Positions 8,403 to 16,381 of a stretch of 64,000 nt of DNA are shown here, in pieces. Origin of the DNA: Azovibrio restrictus DSM 23866 (GTDB lineage Bacteria > Pseudomonadota > Gammaproteobacteria > Burkholderiales > Rhodocyclaceae); the NCBI RefSeq assembly GCF_000429665.1, contig NZ_AUCH01000018.1, positions 1 through 64,000 of the forward strand. The letters run 5' to 3'. Numbering within the stretch: position 1 is the stretch's first letter; the number at the start of each line of letters is the position of its first letter. The position numbers and the translations under genes were made by a program. The notes under the pieces were generated by a model that worked only from the letters and a program-made list of their open reading frames with translations, had not been told where the DNA came from and did no database searches.

Positions 8403-8870
8403 TTAGAGGCCGGCGACCTCCGGATACATGCCGACCCGCTCCAGGGCCACGCCCAGGAGCTTGTCCGCCTCGTCCTTCATCTTGGAGAGGCTGGGGAAAC
8501 CGAAGCGATGCACGTCGCGCAGGGTCTTGTCGATGACCACCAGCTTGCCGACGGTGATCAGGGCCCGGCCGAAACCTTCGTGGGTGAGATGCACCAGGGG
8601 CACGGCCATCAGCTTGCATTCCTTCTCGATGAGCACCGAGATGGCGTTGTAGAGGGCCTTGACCCGGGCCAGGGTCTCTTCATCGGGGTCGCCCACCAGG
8701 GGAATCTCGGCCTTCTTTTCCTTGGTCATGATGAAGGGGTCGAGAATCTGCTCCACGGAGCAGCCGTTGTAGACCCCGTAGGTGTCCAGGGCGCGCATCT
8801 GGCGGGCCATTTCCTTGATGAAATCGGTGTCGAGAATCGGATCGCGTTCGGTGACGGCTTCAGCGCTCAT
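8403..8870 (-). CDS. NifX-associated nitrogen fixation protein (DUF269)
   Basis: The 155-residue protein matches the DUF269/NifX-associated family in length and motifs (FIKEMARQMRALDTYG near the N-terminus; FGRALITVGKLVVIDKTLRD; a C-terminal FGFPSLSKM). This family is almost restricted to diazotrophs and always accompanies nifX; the biochemical role is not established. Its first 11 bases overlap the end of the RseC-like gene, so in this genome the nifX/DUF269 pair is split by that gene. Confidence 0.92.
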   Translation of the reverse strand: MSAEAVTERDPILDTDFIKEMARQMRALDTYGVYNGCSVEQILDPFIMTKEKKAEIPLVGDPDEETLARVKALYNAISVLIEKECKLMAVPLVHLTHEGFGRALITVGKLVVIDKTLRDVHRFGFPSLSKMKDEADKLLGVALERVGMYPEVAGL

Positions 8871-9336
8871 GGTGGGGCTCCGTGTAAGAAAGGGGGACGA
8901 TGGAAATGCTGCGGGTGGACAGGGGTTCGATGCGGGGCACCGGCATCAGGCCGGGGCGCAGGGCGGACAGCAGCCGCACCAGGACCAGGGCGAGGAGAAA
9001 ACCGGCCAGGGCGCCCAGGGCCGTGCCCCCGTCGCTGCCGCTCAGGCTCAGGCCCAGGCCGGCGCCCAGCACCAGGGCAAAGGCGGGCAGCAGGTAGCCC
9101 AGGGCAGCCATCAGGGGCAGGCCGGTGGCGGGGGGCGCGAGGCTGACCCGCTCGCCGACCCTCAACCCCGGGGGGGCGTCCAGTTCCAGGCGGGTGACCC
9201 GGCCGGAGGCCATGCGCCCGACGCTGCAGCTGCTGCCGTGGCCGCAGCCATTGCAGCCGCCGGTATCCACCCGCACCGTGGCCTTGCCGTCGTGCAGGGC
9301 GAGGATGGTGCCCTGAGGAATTTCGTGGTCCTGCAT
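8860..9336 (-). CDS. RseC/MucC-like membrane protein inserted between nifX and the DUF269 gene
   Basis: The 158-residue protein resembles RseC/MucC. It has an N-terminal cytoplasmic part with a cysteine-rich motif (GGCNGCGHGSSCSVG, residues about 27-41), a beta-rich stretch, two transmembrane helices at about 75-120, and a short tail. RseC homologues help the Rsx/Rnf electron-transfer complex reduce Fe-S protein SoxR. A nif-dedicated copy could assist an Rnf-type supply of low-potential electrons, but that is inference. It overlaps both neighbours (1 base with nifX, 11 with DUF269), so translation is coupled. Confidence 0.82.
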   Translation of the reverse strand: MQDHEIPQGTILALHDGKATVRVDTGGCNGCGHGSSCSVGRMASGRVTRLELDAPPGLRVGERVSLAPPATGLPLMAALGYLLPAFALVLGAGLGLSLSGSDGGTALGALAGFLLALVLVRLLSALRPGLMPVPRIEPLSTRSISIVPLSYTEPHHER

Positions 9337-9761
9337 CAGCCGTCCCAGCCTTCCGCTTCCATGGCCGCGAACCGGTCCGGGCCGCTGGCCTTGGCCTGGG
9401 CCGCCAGGGCCCGGTCGATCCAGGGCACGCCGCCTTCCACCATGGCCGTGCTCACTTCCTTGAGCAGGTCCTCGATGGCATCCACCTCGCTGACCCGGAT
9501 CGGTTGCACCCCCTTGGCCAGCAGCTGCTTGATGGCGGAAGCGCCGATGGCATGGACGAATACCGCGTCGCAGCCGGCCAGGAAATCCACCTTGGCCTGG
9601 AGCTTGTTCTCGTTGCCGTCCATGGCTTCCTCGGGGAATTCCCCGAAGCCATGGACGCTGGCCCCCTGGGGGCTGACCTGGTAGATGACGAAGGCGGTGG
9701 CGGCACCGAAGTGCTGGTTGACCCGGACCCGGTCATCGGAGGCGAAGGCGAGCTTGAGCAT
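9336..9761 (-). CDS. nifX: NifX FeMo-cofactor carrier
   Basis: NifX binds NifB-co and the VK-cluster and passes them to and from NifEN during FeMo-co synthesis. The 141-residue product, from ATG 9761 (MLKLAFASDDRVRVNQHFG), has the NQHFG motif of the NifX/NafY fold and the VHAIGASAIKQLLAKGVQP segment. An upstream extension to 9869 adds 36 residues of low-complexity sequence lying within nifN and is rejected. It lies 16 bases after nifN; its stop overlaps the next start. Confidence 0.95.
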   Translation of the reverse strand: MLKLAFASDDRVRVNQHFGAATAFVIYQVSPQGASVHGFGEFPEEAMDGNENKLQAKVDFLAGCDAVFVHAIGASAIKQLLAKGVQPIRVSEVDAIEDLLKEVSTAMVEGGVPWIDRALAAQAKASGPDRFAAMEAEGWDG

Positions 9762-9777
9762 GACGGGGGGCTCCGTT

Positions 9778-11172
9778 TCAGTGGACCAGACCAGGCGCAG
9801 CCGCCGTCCCGGTTTCGTGGGCTCTGGGGCTGTCCTGCCAGTACAGGGATCGATAGGGTCGGGTGTCATGGTGCTGGGCCTGCAGGAGGTTGGCGAGGTC
9901 GAACAGGGCTTGCCGGGAACCCCGGTAGCCCACCCAGGCGCGGGCGTAGCCGCCCACCAGATCGTATTGGGGGAAACCCACGCGCAGCAGCGGCAGCCCC
10001 AGGCGGCGGGCGCTCTCGGCCCCGTGGGAGTTGGTCAGCATGAGCTGGGCCCCGTGGCGCTGGGCCTGGTGTTCCAGGTCCTCCAGGTCGCCGATGGTGA
10101 TGCTGCCGATGGGCAGCTCCGCCAGGGTTTCCGCCCGTACCGGGGAGACGGCGGCGACGATCTGGGCCCCCATGCCCAGGGCGAAGTTGCCCAGCATCAC
10201 CAGCAGGTCCGGGTCGGCGGCAATGGCCAGTCGGGCAAAGCCGAGCATGAAGTGGGAATCCACCATGGCATCCTGGAGCTGGTCCCGGTGCCGTTCCACC
10301 TTCTCAGGCACGGGCTTGCCGGAAATCTCCGCCAGGGCCTGGGTGAAGGCATCGCAGGCAGCCAGGCCCATGAGCCCGTTGAAGCGGTAGTCGGGCACGC
10401 CGGTGCGGGCCTGGAGCTTGTCGGCCGCCTTGTCCAGGGAACGGCCGATCACCAGGGTGGCTGCGGATTCCCCCATGCTGGCAATCTCGCTCCTGGGGGT
10501 GCCGCCGATGGTGAGGGCGGAGAACTCGGCCTCCACCAGGTGGCCGTCCAGGGAATCGGCGATGTCGGGCAGCACCACCGGGCGCAGGCCGAAGGCCTCC
10601 ACCCATTCCTTGATGGCCTCCACGTCCCCCGGGGTGAGCATGCTGGAGGCGAGCACATTCACCTGCTTGGGACGGCGGCCGGCGACGCGGCCTTCCGGCA
10701 CCATCACCTCGATCAGGGATTCCAGGGCCAGGGCGAAACCGGTTTCCAGGCAGCCCAGGAAATCAGGGGTATTCACCGGCACCACCGTCACCTGGTCGAA
10801 CTCCGGGTGCGCGGCGCGGAACTCCTTGATGGCCCGGTGGATGTCGGTGCCCTGGGTTTCCGAGAGGCCGGTGGTCACCAGGCCGATGACCTCGGGCTTG
10901 CTCTTTTCCGAGAGGGTGGCGAGGGCTTCGACGATGTTCTCGTCGGCGCCCATGATGGAGGAGACCTGGTCCATGGCCGTGGTCTGGAGCGGAATCGGCT
11001 CCCGGAAGTGGCGCACGAAGAACACCTTGCCGAAGGCGGTGCAGCCCTGGGAGCCATGCATCAGGGGCATGGCCTTGTCCAGGCCCAGGAACACCAGGGA
11101 AGCCCCCAGGGGCTGGCTGGACTTGAGGGGATTCACCGCCAGGGGCTTCACCGTTTTGATGATTTCAGCCAT
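9778..11172 (-). CDS. nifN: NifN, FeMo-co assembly scaffold beta subunit
   Basis: With NifE this forms the scaffold on which NifB-co is converted to FeMo-co. The 464-residue protein starts at ATG 11172 (MAEIIKTVKPLAVNPLKSSQ). It carries the NifK-like HGSQGCTAFGKVFFVRHFREP motif near residue 40 and SSIMGADENIVEAL. A very long overlapping frame reaching 12180 is a read-through of nifE in another phase. It lies 14 bases after nifE. Confidence 0.97.
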   Translation of the reverse strand: MAEIIKTVKPLAVNPLKSSQPLGASLVFLGLDKAMPLMHGSQGCTAFGKVFFVRHFREPIPLQTTAMDQVSSIMGADENIVEALATLSEKSKPEVIGLVTTGLSETQGTDIHRAIKEFRAAHPEFDQVTVVPVNTPDFLGCLETGFALALESLIEVMVPEGRVAGRRPKQVNVLASSMLTPGDVEAIKEWVEAFGLRPVVLPDIADSLDGHLVEAEFSALTIGGTPRSEIASMGESAATLVIGRSLDKAADKLQARTGVPDYRFNGLMGLAACDAFTQALAEISGKPVPEKVERHRDQLQDAMVDSHFMLGFARLAIAADPDLLVMLGNFALGMGAQIVAAVSPVRAETLAELPIGSITIGDLEDLEHQAQRHGAQLMLTNSHGAESARRLGLPLLRVGFPQYDLVGGYARAWVGYRGSRQALFDLANLLQAQHHDTRPYRSLYWQDSPRAHETGTAAAPGLVH

Positions 11173-11186
11173 GACCTTGCTCCTGT

Positions 11187-12587
11187 TTACGCAGCCAGCA
11201 CGGTGCCGGTGGCGTTCTGTCTGGCCCAGGGGGCCGGGGTGCGCACGGCCTGCCAGACCGGGCTCTCGATGGACAGGGCCAGCTGCCGGGCCAGTTCTTC
11301 CATGCCCTCGTAGCCGGCGTAGCCGAATTCCCGCTCCTGGTTGATGTCCAGGAAGGGGATGCGGGCCTTCAGGGCCGTGTACAGGTTGCGGCCCCCGGCG
11401 ATCAGGATGTCGGCCCGGTATTCCTTGTAGGTGGAGAGCAGGGCCTTGGGGCTGCCGTCGTCGATCATCTTGGCGTCCTCCCCCATCAGCTCGCGGATGC
11501 GGGCCTTGTCCTCCTCGGTGGACTTCTTGGTGCCGGTGGCCACCACGGTCATGCCCAGATCCTGGAGGGCCGAGACGATGGACCAGGATTTCACCCCGCC
11601 CGTGTACAGCAGCACCCGCTTGCCCTTGAGGCGTTCGCGCCAGGGCTGCAGGGCGGCATCGGCCTTGGCTTCTTCCCGGGCGATGACTGCCTCGGTGCGG
11701 GCCATCAGGTCCGGGTCGCCGATCATGCGGGCGAAGTCCCGCAGGGCCTGGGAGGTGTCCTTGACCCCGTAGAAGCTGCCTTCGAAGAAGGGAATGCCAA
11801 ACTGCTCCTGCATCTTGCGGGCCACGTTCAGGAGCGCCTTGGCGCACACCACCATGGTCACCCGGGCCCGGTGCATGGTCTGCACCTCGTGGAAACGGGC
11901 GTCGCCGGACAGGGTGCCGAGAATGCGCAGGCCCAGCTCGTCGAACAGGGGCGCCACCTTCCAAAATTCCCCGGCGATGTTGTACTCGCCGATCAGATTC
12001 ACGTCGTAGGTGGGAATGCCGGCCGGGTGGGGCCGGGCCGGGCGGGGCTCGGCGGTGCCGATCACGTACTTGAACATGGCTTCGCCGGCCAGGCGGTTGC
12101 CCAGGTTCTTGGTGCCGTAGAAACCGGCCGCATCCACCGGGATCACCGGCACGCCCCAGCGTTCGGCAGCGGCCTTGCACACGGCCTCCATGTCGTCACC
12201 CACCAGGGCGGTGACGCAGGTGGCGTAGACGAACACGGCCGCCGGCTTGTAGTTCTCCACCGCCTGCTTGATGGCATGGAACAGGCGCTTTTCGGCCCGG
12301 CCCATGACCACGTCGGTTTCCGACAGGTCGGTGGTCATCCCGACCCGGAACAGGGAGGGGCCGGAGGAGCGGGTGCCCCGGTTGTCCCAGGAATTGCCCG
12401 AACAGGCGATGGGACCATGGACGATGTGGGCCACGTCGGCGATGGGCAGGAGGGCGATCTGGGCTCCGTCGAAGGAGCAGCCGCCAGCGGTGGCGCCGGG
12501 TTTGGGCCGGGCACAACCGGACTTCTCCTTGGTGTTGTGGCTGCAGGCGGGCTCGTCGAGCAGGGCCTGGATTTCGCTGGCTTTCAT
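11187..12587 (-). CDS. nifE: NifE, FeMo-co assembly scaffold alpha subunit
   Basis: This is the NifD paralogue of the NifEN scaffold, 466 residues. Cluster ligands appear in GGCSFDGAQIALLPIADV and HGPIACSGNSWDNRGT. GEYNIAGEFWKV and the TYKEYRADILIAGGRN stretch are family hallmarks. Two ATGs (12593 and 12587) are six bases apart. GGAG stands six bases before the second and overlaps the first, so 12587 is preferred (MKASEIQALLDEPAC). It is the first gene of a nine-gene operon with a sigma54 promoter 30 bases upstream. Confidence 0.97.
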   Translation of the reverse strand: MKASEIQALLDEPACSHNTKEKSGCARPKPGATAGGCSFDGAQIALLPIADVAHIVHGPIACSGNSWDNRGTRSSGPSLFRVGMTTDLSETDVVMGRAEKRLFHAIKQAVENYKPAAVFVYATCVTALVGDDMEAVCKAAAERWGVPVIPVDAAGFYGTKNLGNRLAGEAMFKYVIGTAEPRPARPHPAGIPTYDVNLIGEYNIAGEFWKVAPLFDELGLRILGTLSGDARFHEVQTMHRARVTMVVCAKALLNVARKMQEQFGIPFFEGSFYGVKDTSQALRDFARMIGDPDLMARTEAVIAREEAKADAALQPWRERLKGKRVLLYTGGVKSWSIVSALQDLGMTVVATGTKKSTEEDKARIRELMGEDAKMIDDGSPKALLSTYKEYRADILIAGGRNLYTALKARIPFLDINQEREFGYAGYEGMEELARQLALSIESPVWQAVRTPAPWARQNATGTVLAA

Positions 12588-12617
12588 GGGCATCTCCAGT
12601 GGTTCGCTCTAGCTCTA

Positions 12618-12632
12618 GCAAGAGCGGTGCCA
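12618..12632 (-). promoter_or_regulatory. Sigma54 (-24/-12) promoter of the nifENX operon
   Basis: The minus strand reads TGGCACC-GCTC-TTGC, one base off the consensus with the invariant GG and GC at correct spacing, 30 bases before the nifE start. Confidence 0.9.
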
Positions 12633-12677
12633 CTAAATAAACCAATGATTCATAAGCGATTGTCGGCTTGTTGTCGC

Positions 12678-12693
12678 TGTCGCAAAGGCGACA
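12678..12693 (-). promoter_or_regulatory. NifA-type upstream activator site for nifENX
   Basis: TGT-CGCAAAGGCG-ACA is an exact TGT-N10-ACA palindrome with extended TGTCGC/GCGACA arms. It lies 45 bases upstream of the -24 element and 60 bases before the divergent GNAT gene, so it could influence both. Confidence 0.8.
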
Positions 12694-12753
12694 ATCCCCC
12701 GGCGGGGAGCAGCTTTGGGACATAATCCCCGCCACCTTTTTTGGAGAAAACCC

Positions 12754-13221
12754 ATGTCCGACCTTGCCCAGGAATTCCAGGTCAGCCCCGCCAGCAACGC
12801 CGACCTGCCCGCCATGGTGGCCCTGCTTGGCGCCCTGTTCGCCCAGGAACACGACTTCCGGCCCCAGCCGGAAAAACAGCAGCGGGGCCTGCAGATGCTG
12901 CTCGACAACCCGGCTGCCGGGCGCCTGTTCGTACTGCGTCAGGGGGGGGAAGTGCGGGGCATGGTGAACCTGCTGCTCACCGTGAGTACCGCCGAAGGGG
13001 CGCCCGTGGGCATACTCGAAGACCTGATCATCCAGGCCGACTACCGGGGCCGCGGCCTGGCCCGGCTGCTGGTGACGGAGGTCCTGGCCTGGGCCCGCCG
13101 CGAGGGCCTGGCCCGGGTCACCCTGCTCACCGACCACGACAACCTGCGCGCCCAGCATTTCTACGCCAGCTTCGGCTTCGCCCCCTCGGCAATGCGGGTC
13201 ATGCGCCTGGGGCTGCAGTAG
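12754..13221 (+). CDS. GNAT-family N-acetyltransferase
   Basis: The 155-residue protein has the GNAT acetyl-CoA loop in ADYRGRGLARLLV (Q/RxxGxG/A) and the C-terminal ARRE...NLRAQHFYASFGF signature. The start at ATG 12754 follows TTGGAG. It diverges from nifE across a 166-base region that contains the NifA-type site and nifE promoter; no obvious sigma54 promoter reads towards it. The substrate is unknown. It could be a nif-linked modifier or an unrelated neighbour. Confidence 0.85.
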   Translation: MSDLAQEFQVSPASNADLPAMVALLGALFAQEHDFRPQPEKQQRGLQMLLDNPAAGRLFVLRQGGEVRGMVNLLLTVSTAEGAPVGILEDLIIQADYRGRGLARLLVTEVLAWARREGLARVTLLTDHDNLRAQHFYASFGFAPSAMRVMRLGLQ

Positions 13222-13374
13222 GGCTTTGCCCCAGGCAGGCCCCGAGGGCAGCGGCCGCACCGGCCCGCGGGACTCGTGAGCGGTGGCGGGTTGCCGGAAA
13301 TGCCATTCGGGTGACAATTGCGGCCGGGGCCGCCACAATCCCCCTTGGTCTCAAAACACTGTGCGGGTAATGGC

Positions 13375-14382
13375 GTGGACAAGCTGTCGTTTGATGAGTA
13401 TTTCCGGAATTTTCATTTCGTGGATTGCGCTGTGCGCAGCCGCTCGATCATCTATCTCCTGGGGCGCCAGGAGTACGAGCTGGAGGAGGGGGACAGCGAT
13501 CCGGACGAATCAGAAGTGGTCAAAAGGCTCACGAATCTGATTCTGGACTGGCCTGAGGAGAAGCGGTACGGATATGCCGACCTGACGGGCTTTCGGATTA
13601 TCAATATCGAGGTTTCAGAAGTGCCGAAGCCCCATGCCGTTGCGGTGGATTACAAAGCTCAGGTGTATGCAAGGGGTAGCGGCTACGATCAGGTGGAAAC
13701 CCAGGTCCCGTTCGATGACGAAACCGGCCCGCAACGAGGTGGCATAGGGAAATTACGCCGCATAGATGGCTATGTTTATGGTGTAGGCGGTCGGCGCAGT
13801 GTGTGCCGGCGTGAAGGTCCAAATCACTGGGTTCCCCTGTGGGACAAGAGCCTGCCGCTCCCCAAGGTCAAGCGCAAGGTCGATGAAAACGACTATGGCT
13901 TTGACGACATTCACGGGTTTTCTGCCAACGACCTCTATGCCGTGGGGGGTGAAGGCGATGTCTGGCACTACGACGGAAAGCGCTGGAAGCAGATCCCCTT
14001 TCCCAGCCACATGGATCTATACAACGTCTGCTGCGGAGGCGATGGACAGGTTTATATCGGCGGGCGGAGTGGCGCGGTATTCCGAGGCCGGGAGAATCGC
14101 TGGGAAAAAATCCACGATGGCGGCTTGAGTCTGCGCCTGGAAGATATGGAGTGGTATCAGGACCGGGTCTGGTGCACCAACGACTATGGGGTGTGGACCA
14201 TCAAGGATGGCAAGTTCGAGGACGCAGGGCTGCCCCTGGCGATAGGCAATTGCGCGGGCCATCTGGCCGTAGGCGACGGGGTGATGGTGCTGGCCGGCAT
14301 GTATGGAGCGGCCATGTACGACGGTCAGGAATGGCAGATGCTGGTGGACCTCATCGAGTTGTACCGGCGTTATGGGAAATGA
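13375..14382 (+). CDS. Uncharacterised protein with propeller-like repeats
   Basis: About 335 residues from GTG 13375 (VDKLSFDEYFRNFHFVDC); no ATG precedes the conserved-looking part, so the start is uncertain. From about residue 130 the sequence repeats blades of the type YAVGGEGDVWHYDGKRWKQI and YIGGRSGAVFRGRENRWEKI, typical of beta-propeller folds. There is no signal peptide, so it is cytoplasmic. Proteins of this look are often found as immunity or accessory proteins next to polymorphic toxins, but no toxin gene is adjacent. It begins a run of unknown genes of lower GC. I do not assign a function. Confidence 0.7.
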   Translation: MDKLSFDEYFRNFHFVDCAVRSRSIIYLLGRQEYELEEGDSDPDESEVVKRLTNLILDWPEEKRYGYADLTGFRIINIEVSEVPKPHAVAVDYKAQVYARGSGYDQVETQVPFDDETGPQRGGIGKLRRIDGYVYGVGGRRSVCRREGPNHWVPLWDKSLPLPKVKRKVDENDYGFDDIHGFSANDLYAVGGEGDVWHYDGKRWKQIPFPSHMDLYNVCCGGDGQVYIGGRSGAVFRGRENRWEKIHDGGLSLRLEDMEWYQDRVWCTNDYGVWTIKDGKFEDAGLPLAIGNCAGHLAVGDGVMVLAGMYGAAMYDGQEWQMLVDLIELYRRYGK

Positions 14383-14461
14383 AGCGGTGGTTCCAGGGGA
14401 AATGCTGGAAGAATGCTGCTCCAGAGCCGGGGTTTATTTGCGCTTATGGCGAACAGGGTGA

Positions 14462-14722
14462 ATGGCGGGAATGGCCAGAATATATCTTTACTCGGTTTGC
14501 CCCCGCTGTGAGCAGGATTATTTGGCTTTTGCTATCTGCAGAAAGACGGGAAGGGTTTTTGTCTGTTGTGGCGAATGCGAGGCATCCTGGTGGTCCCTGG
14601 AAGAGGTAGGGGATGGAGAGAAGATGTTCGTTGATTTTTCTCCTCATTTGGTGGATGCCAGCTATGAAGAAATAGTGCAGGCCGGATTGGGCGGCTGTAT
14701 ATCCGGGTTTGTTGATGTGTGA
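14462..14722 (+). CDS. Small zinc-ribbon-like protein
   Basis: This 86-residue frame has a CPRC pair and a CCGEC group (residues about 13-16 and 34-38), a spacing compatible with a zinc ribbon, followed by an acidic amphipathic tail. ATG 14462 or the internal ATG three codons later could be the start; neither has a strong ribosome-binding site. It follows the propeller-like gene by 79 bases and belongs to the same low-GC patch. The function is unknown. Confidence 0.55.
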   Translation: MAGMARIYLYSVCPRCEQDYLAFAICRKTGRVFVCCGECEASWWSLEEVGDGEKMFVDFSPHLVDASYEEIVQAGLGGCISGFVDV

Positions 14723-14856
14723 ATACGTGTTTTGCATGGGGTAACCGGATTTTTTTGGGGAGGGGTAAGTGTGACCTCTGTGATTGGTAGGCGGTATGCG
14801 AGGTAGTGGTGTCAGGCTAATTGTGCGATGCGTGGAGATGATTGGTGGGGCAAAAA

Positions 14857-15060
14857 ATGAGTGTTCATGTGGATCTGGCTGAAATCCAAGGCGCAGTAAA
14901 TGTGGCGGATAAGCTGAAAATATTGAATGCAACGCTTGATAAGTCGTGGCGAAGCCAGACTTTAATCACGATCGATAATGCTGCTGCAGGTGAATTGATT
15001 GAGACGACAGCTATCAAGCGGCACTGGGTTTTTGCTTTAGCTGGAGAACGTGAAAAGTGA
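14857..15060 (+). CDS. Small uncharacterised protein in low-GC patch
   Basis: A 67-residue frame (MSVHVDLAEIQGAVNVADKL) with GGTGGGG about seven bases before its ATG. It is soluble, cysteine-free and not recognised. Base composition is clearly more AT-rich than the nif genes, as in the flanking genes. It may be real, but the support is only the ribosome-binding site and composition. Confidence 0.45.
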   Translation: MSVHVDLAEIQGAVNVADKLKILNATLDKSWRSQTLITIDNAAAGELIETTAIKRHWVFALAGEREK

Positions 15061-15104
15061 GCCTGGCCCTTTTTGTTCCATGTTGAATATTTTTCTGAGG
15101 CACA

Positions 15105-16040
15105 ATGCAGTGTATTAAGGATAAATCTTATCAGTTGGGGAATGTGTCTGTGTTTAAGTTAATTAAAAACTGCGTGGTGGTGGTCAGCGCTGTTTCTGTG
15201 TGGGGATTGTCATTTTCTGCAATGTCAGCTTCCACGAACGACGCCGAAAAAATAATAGATGCTTGTCGAGCGATCAAGAACCCTACGAAACGGATTGAAT
15301 GCTTGGAATCAGCCACTCGGCTGGCTGCAAAGGCGCCAATGCAGGTCAGTCCGCACTCCCCCCCTGAGAAATCCCTTGAAGGGACAGCGCGAGAACGCAC
15401 ACAAGAGATAAAGACCCGCTGGGGAGGAGCATCCCGTGCTGCAACTGCGATAAAAAGTGCAATCGACGTCGGAATTACGTTTCAGCAGTATCTTTCATAT
15501 ATACAACAGTTGGCAACAGAGGTCTCTATCGCCAAGTCCAAAATTAAGTACCCTCACGAAAATGAAGCCGCCGATCTTTATCAGAAAGCCATTGAGGCCT
15601 ATACCGACGTAGCCACTTTCTGGGAAGCGCACATAAAGTTCTTCGCTGGTAGGGGTAATGACATTGCTTACTCAGGAGGATTGCCGTTGGAGTTGACAGG
15701 CATGAGTTGGTACGCTAACCGTTACAATGTCCCGACCCAAAAAGCTGATATCTGGGGACTGAATCGTGGCATACCGCTTATGGTAGGCTTGTCAAGTGTC
15801 TGGGACGTTGCGAAGGCCAGGGTATCAGCGGCCGAATCACTCCTCGAAAATCAACCACAAGTCCTTCAGCCTACTGAGGCTACCAAATATGATACACCTA
15901 GATACAATACAAAAAATGTTGGCGCCGGAAATGCCAATGGGGTTCCATGGTTAATTGATGACTCTGAAGGTGAGTTAAGCCCATGTGATTCTTTTAATTC
16001 TACTAAATGGTTTGGTTGCAAGGATTTAAAAAAATATTAG
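15105..16040 (+). CDS. Uncharacterised exported protein
   Basis: The 311-residue product has a signal-peptide-like hydrophobic stretch (VVVVSAVSVWGLSFSAMSA, residues about 24-42), placing it in the periplasm or outside. GAGG precedes ATG 15105; a GTG at 15150 would give a more usual signal peptide. After cleavage a CRAIKNPTKRIECLE motif (C-x-x-I...R-x-x-C) resembles the short cysteine motif seen at the N-terminus of several secreted proteins, including some type VI-associated ones. A GNANGVPWLIDDSEGELSPC tail follows. Low GC and lack of relatives in the neighbourhood suggest acquired DNA. Confidence 0.65.
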   Translation: MQCIKDKSYQLGNVSVFKLIKNCVVVVSAVSVWGLSFSAMSASTNDAEKIIDACRAIKNPTKRIECLESATRLAAKAPMQVSPHSPPEKSLEGTARERTQEIKTRWGGASRAATAIKSAIDVGITFQQYLSYIQQLATEVSIAKSKIKYPHENEAADLYQKAIEAYTDVATFWEAHIKFFAGRGNDIAYSGGLPLELTGMSWYANRYNVPTQKADIWGLNRGIPLMVGLSSVWDVAKARVSAAESLLENQPQVLQPTEATKYDTPRYNTKNVGAGNANGVPWLIDDSEGELSPCDSFNSTKWFGCKDLKKY

Positions 16041-16046
16041 GTGCTG

Positions 16047-16367
16047 TCAGGGGGAGGCGGTAGAGGTTTGGCTTTTACGGGACTCCATCGATGAAACTTC
16101 CAGGGTGGTCAGCCAAGAACACTCAATGAAGAGCGAATCATCGGGGACGCGATTTTCCACCCTAAAATCCAGCCTCTTCCCGCAGGCCTCCGGCCTCGGA
16201 GCATAAAGCCAATACCCCCTATCCCGATCAAACGATTCAACCTGAAAGCCTCCTGCCGCGTCACGGATAAATTCTTGAAAACAATCGCTTGTGAATTTGG
16301 GGGCATCTTGAGCGTGCCCCCATCCAGGTCTTGTTTTTCTCTGGGGCTCTGTGTCTCTGTGGTTCAA
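16047..16367 (-). pseudogene. Doubtful ORF, possible gene remnant starting inside a repeat
   Basis: The 106-codon frame begins within the CACAGAG repeat (NHRDTE leader), so its start is not credible. The middle (FIRDAAGGFQVESFDRDRGYWLYAPRPEACGKRLDFRVENRVPDD) has protein-like composition. It could be the tail of a decayed gene brought with the low-GC patch. No other evidence supports expression. Confidence 0.3.
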
Positions 16368-16380
16368 CCACGGTTTCAGA
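16300..16380. repeat. CACAGAG-type dispersed repeat, right half only
   Basis: Right-arm sequence (TTTTTCTCTGGGGCTCTGTGTCTCTGTGGTTCAACCACGG) adjoins the end of the nifH operon. The matching left arm is missing or unrecognisable, so this is a partial copy. Confidence 0.65.
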
Positions 16381-16381
16381 T

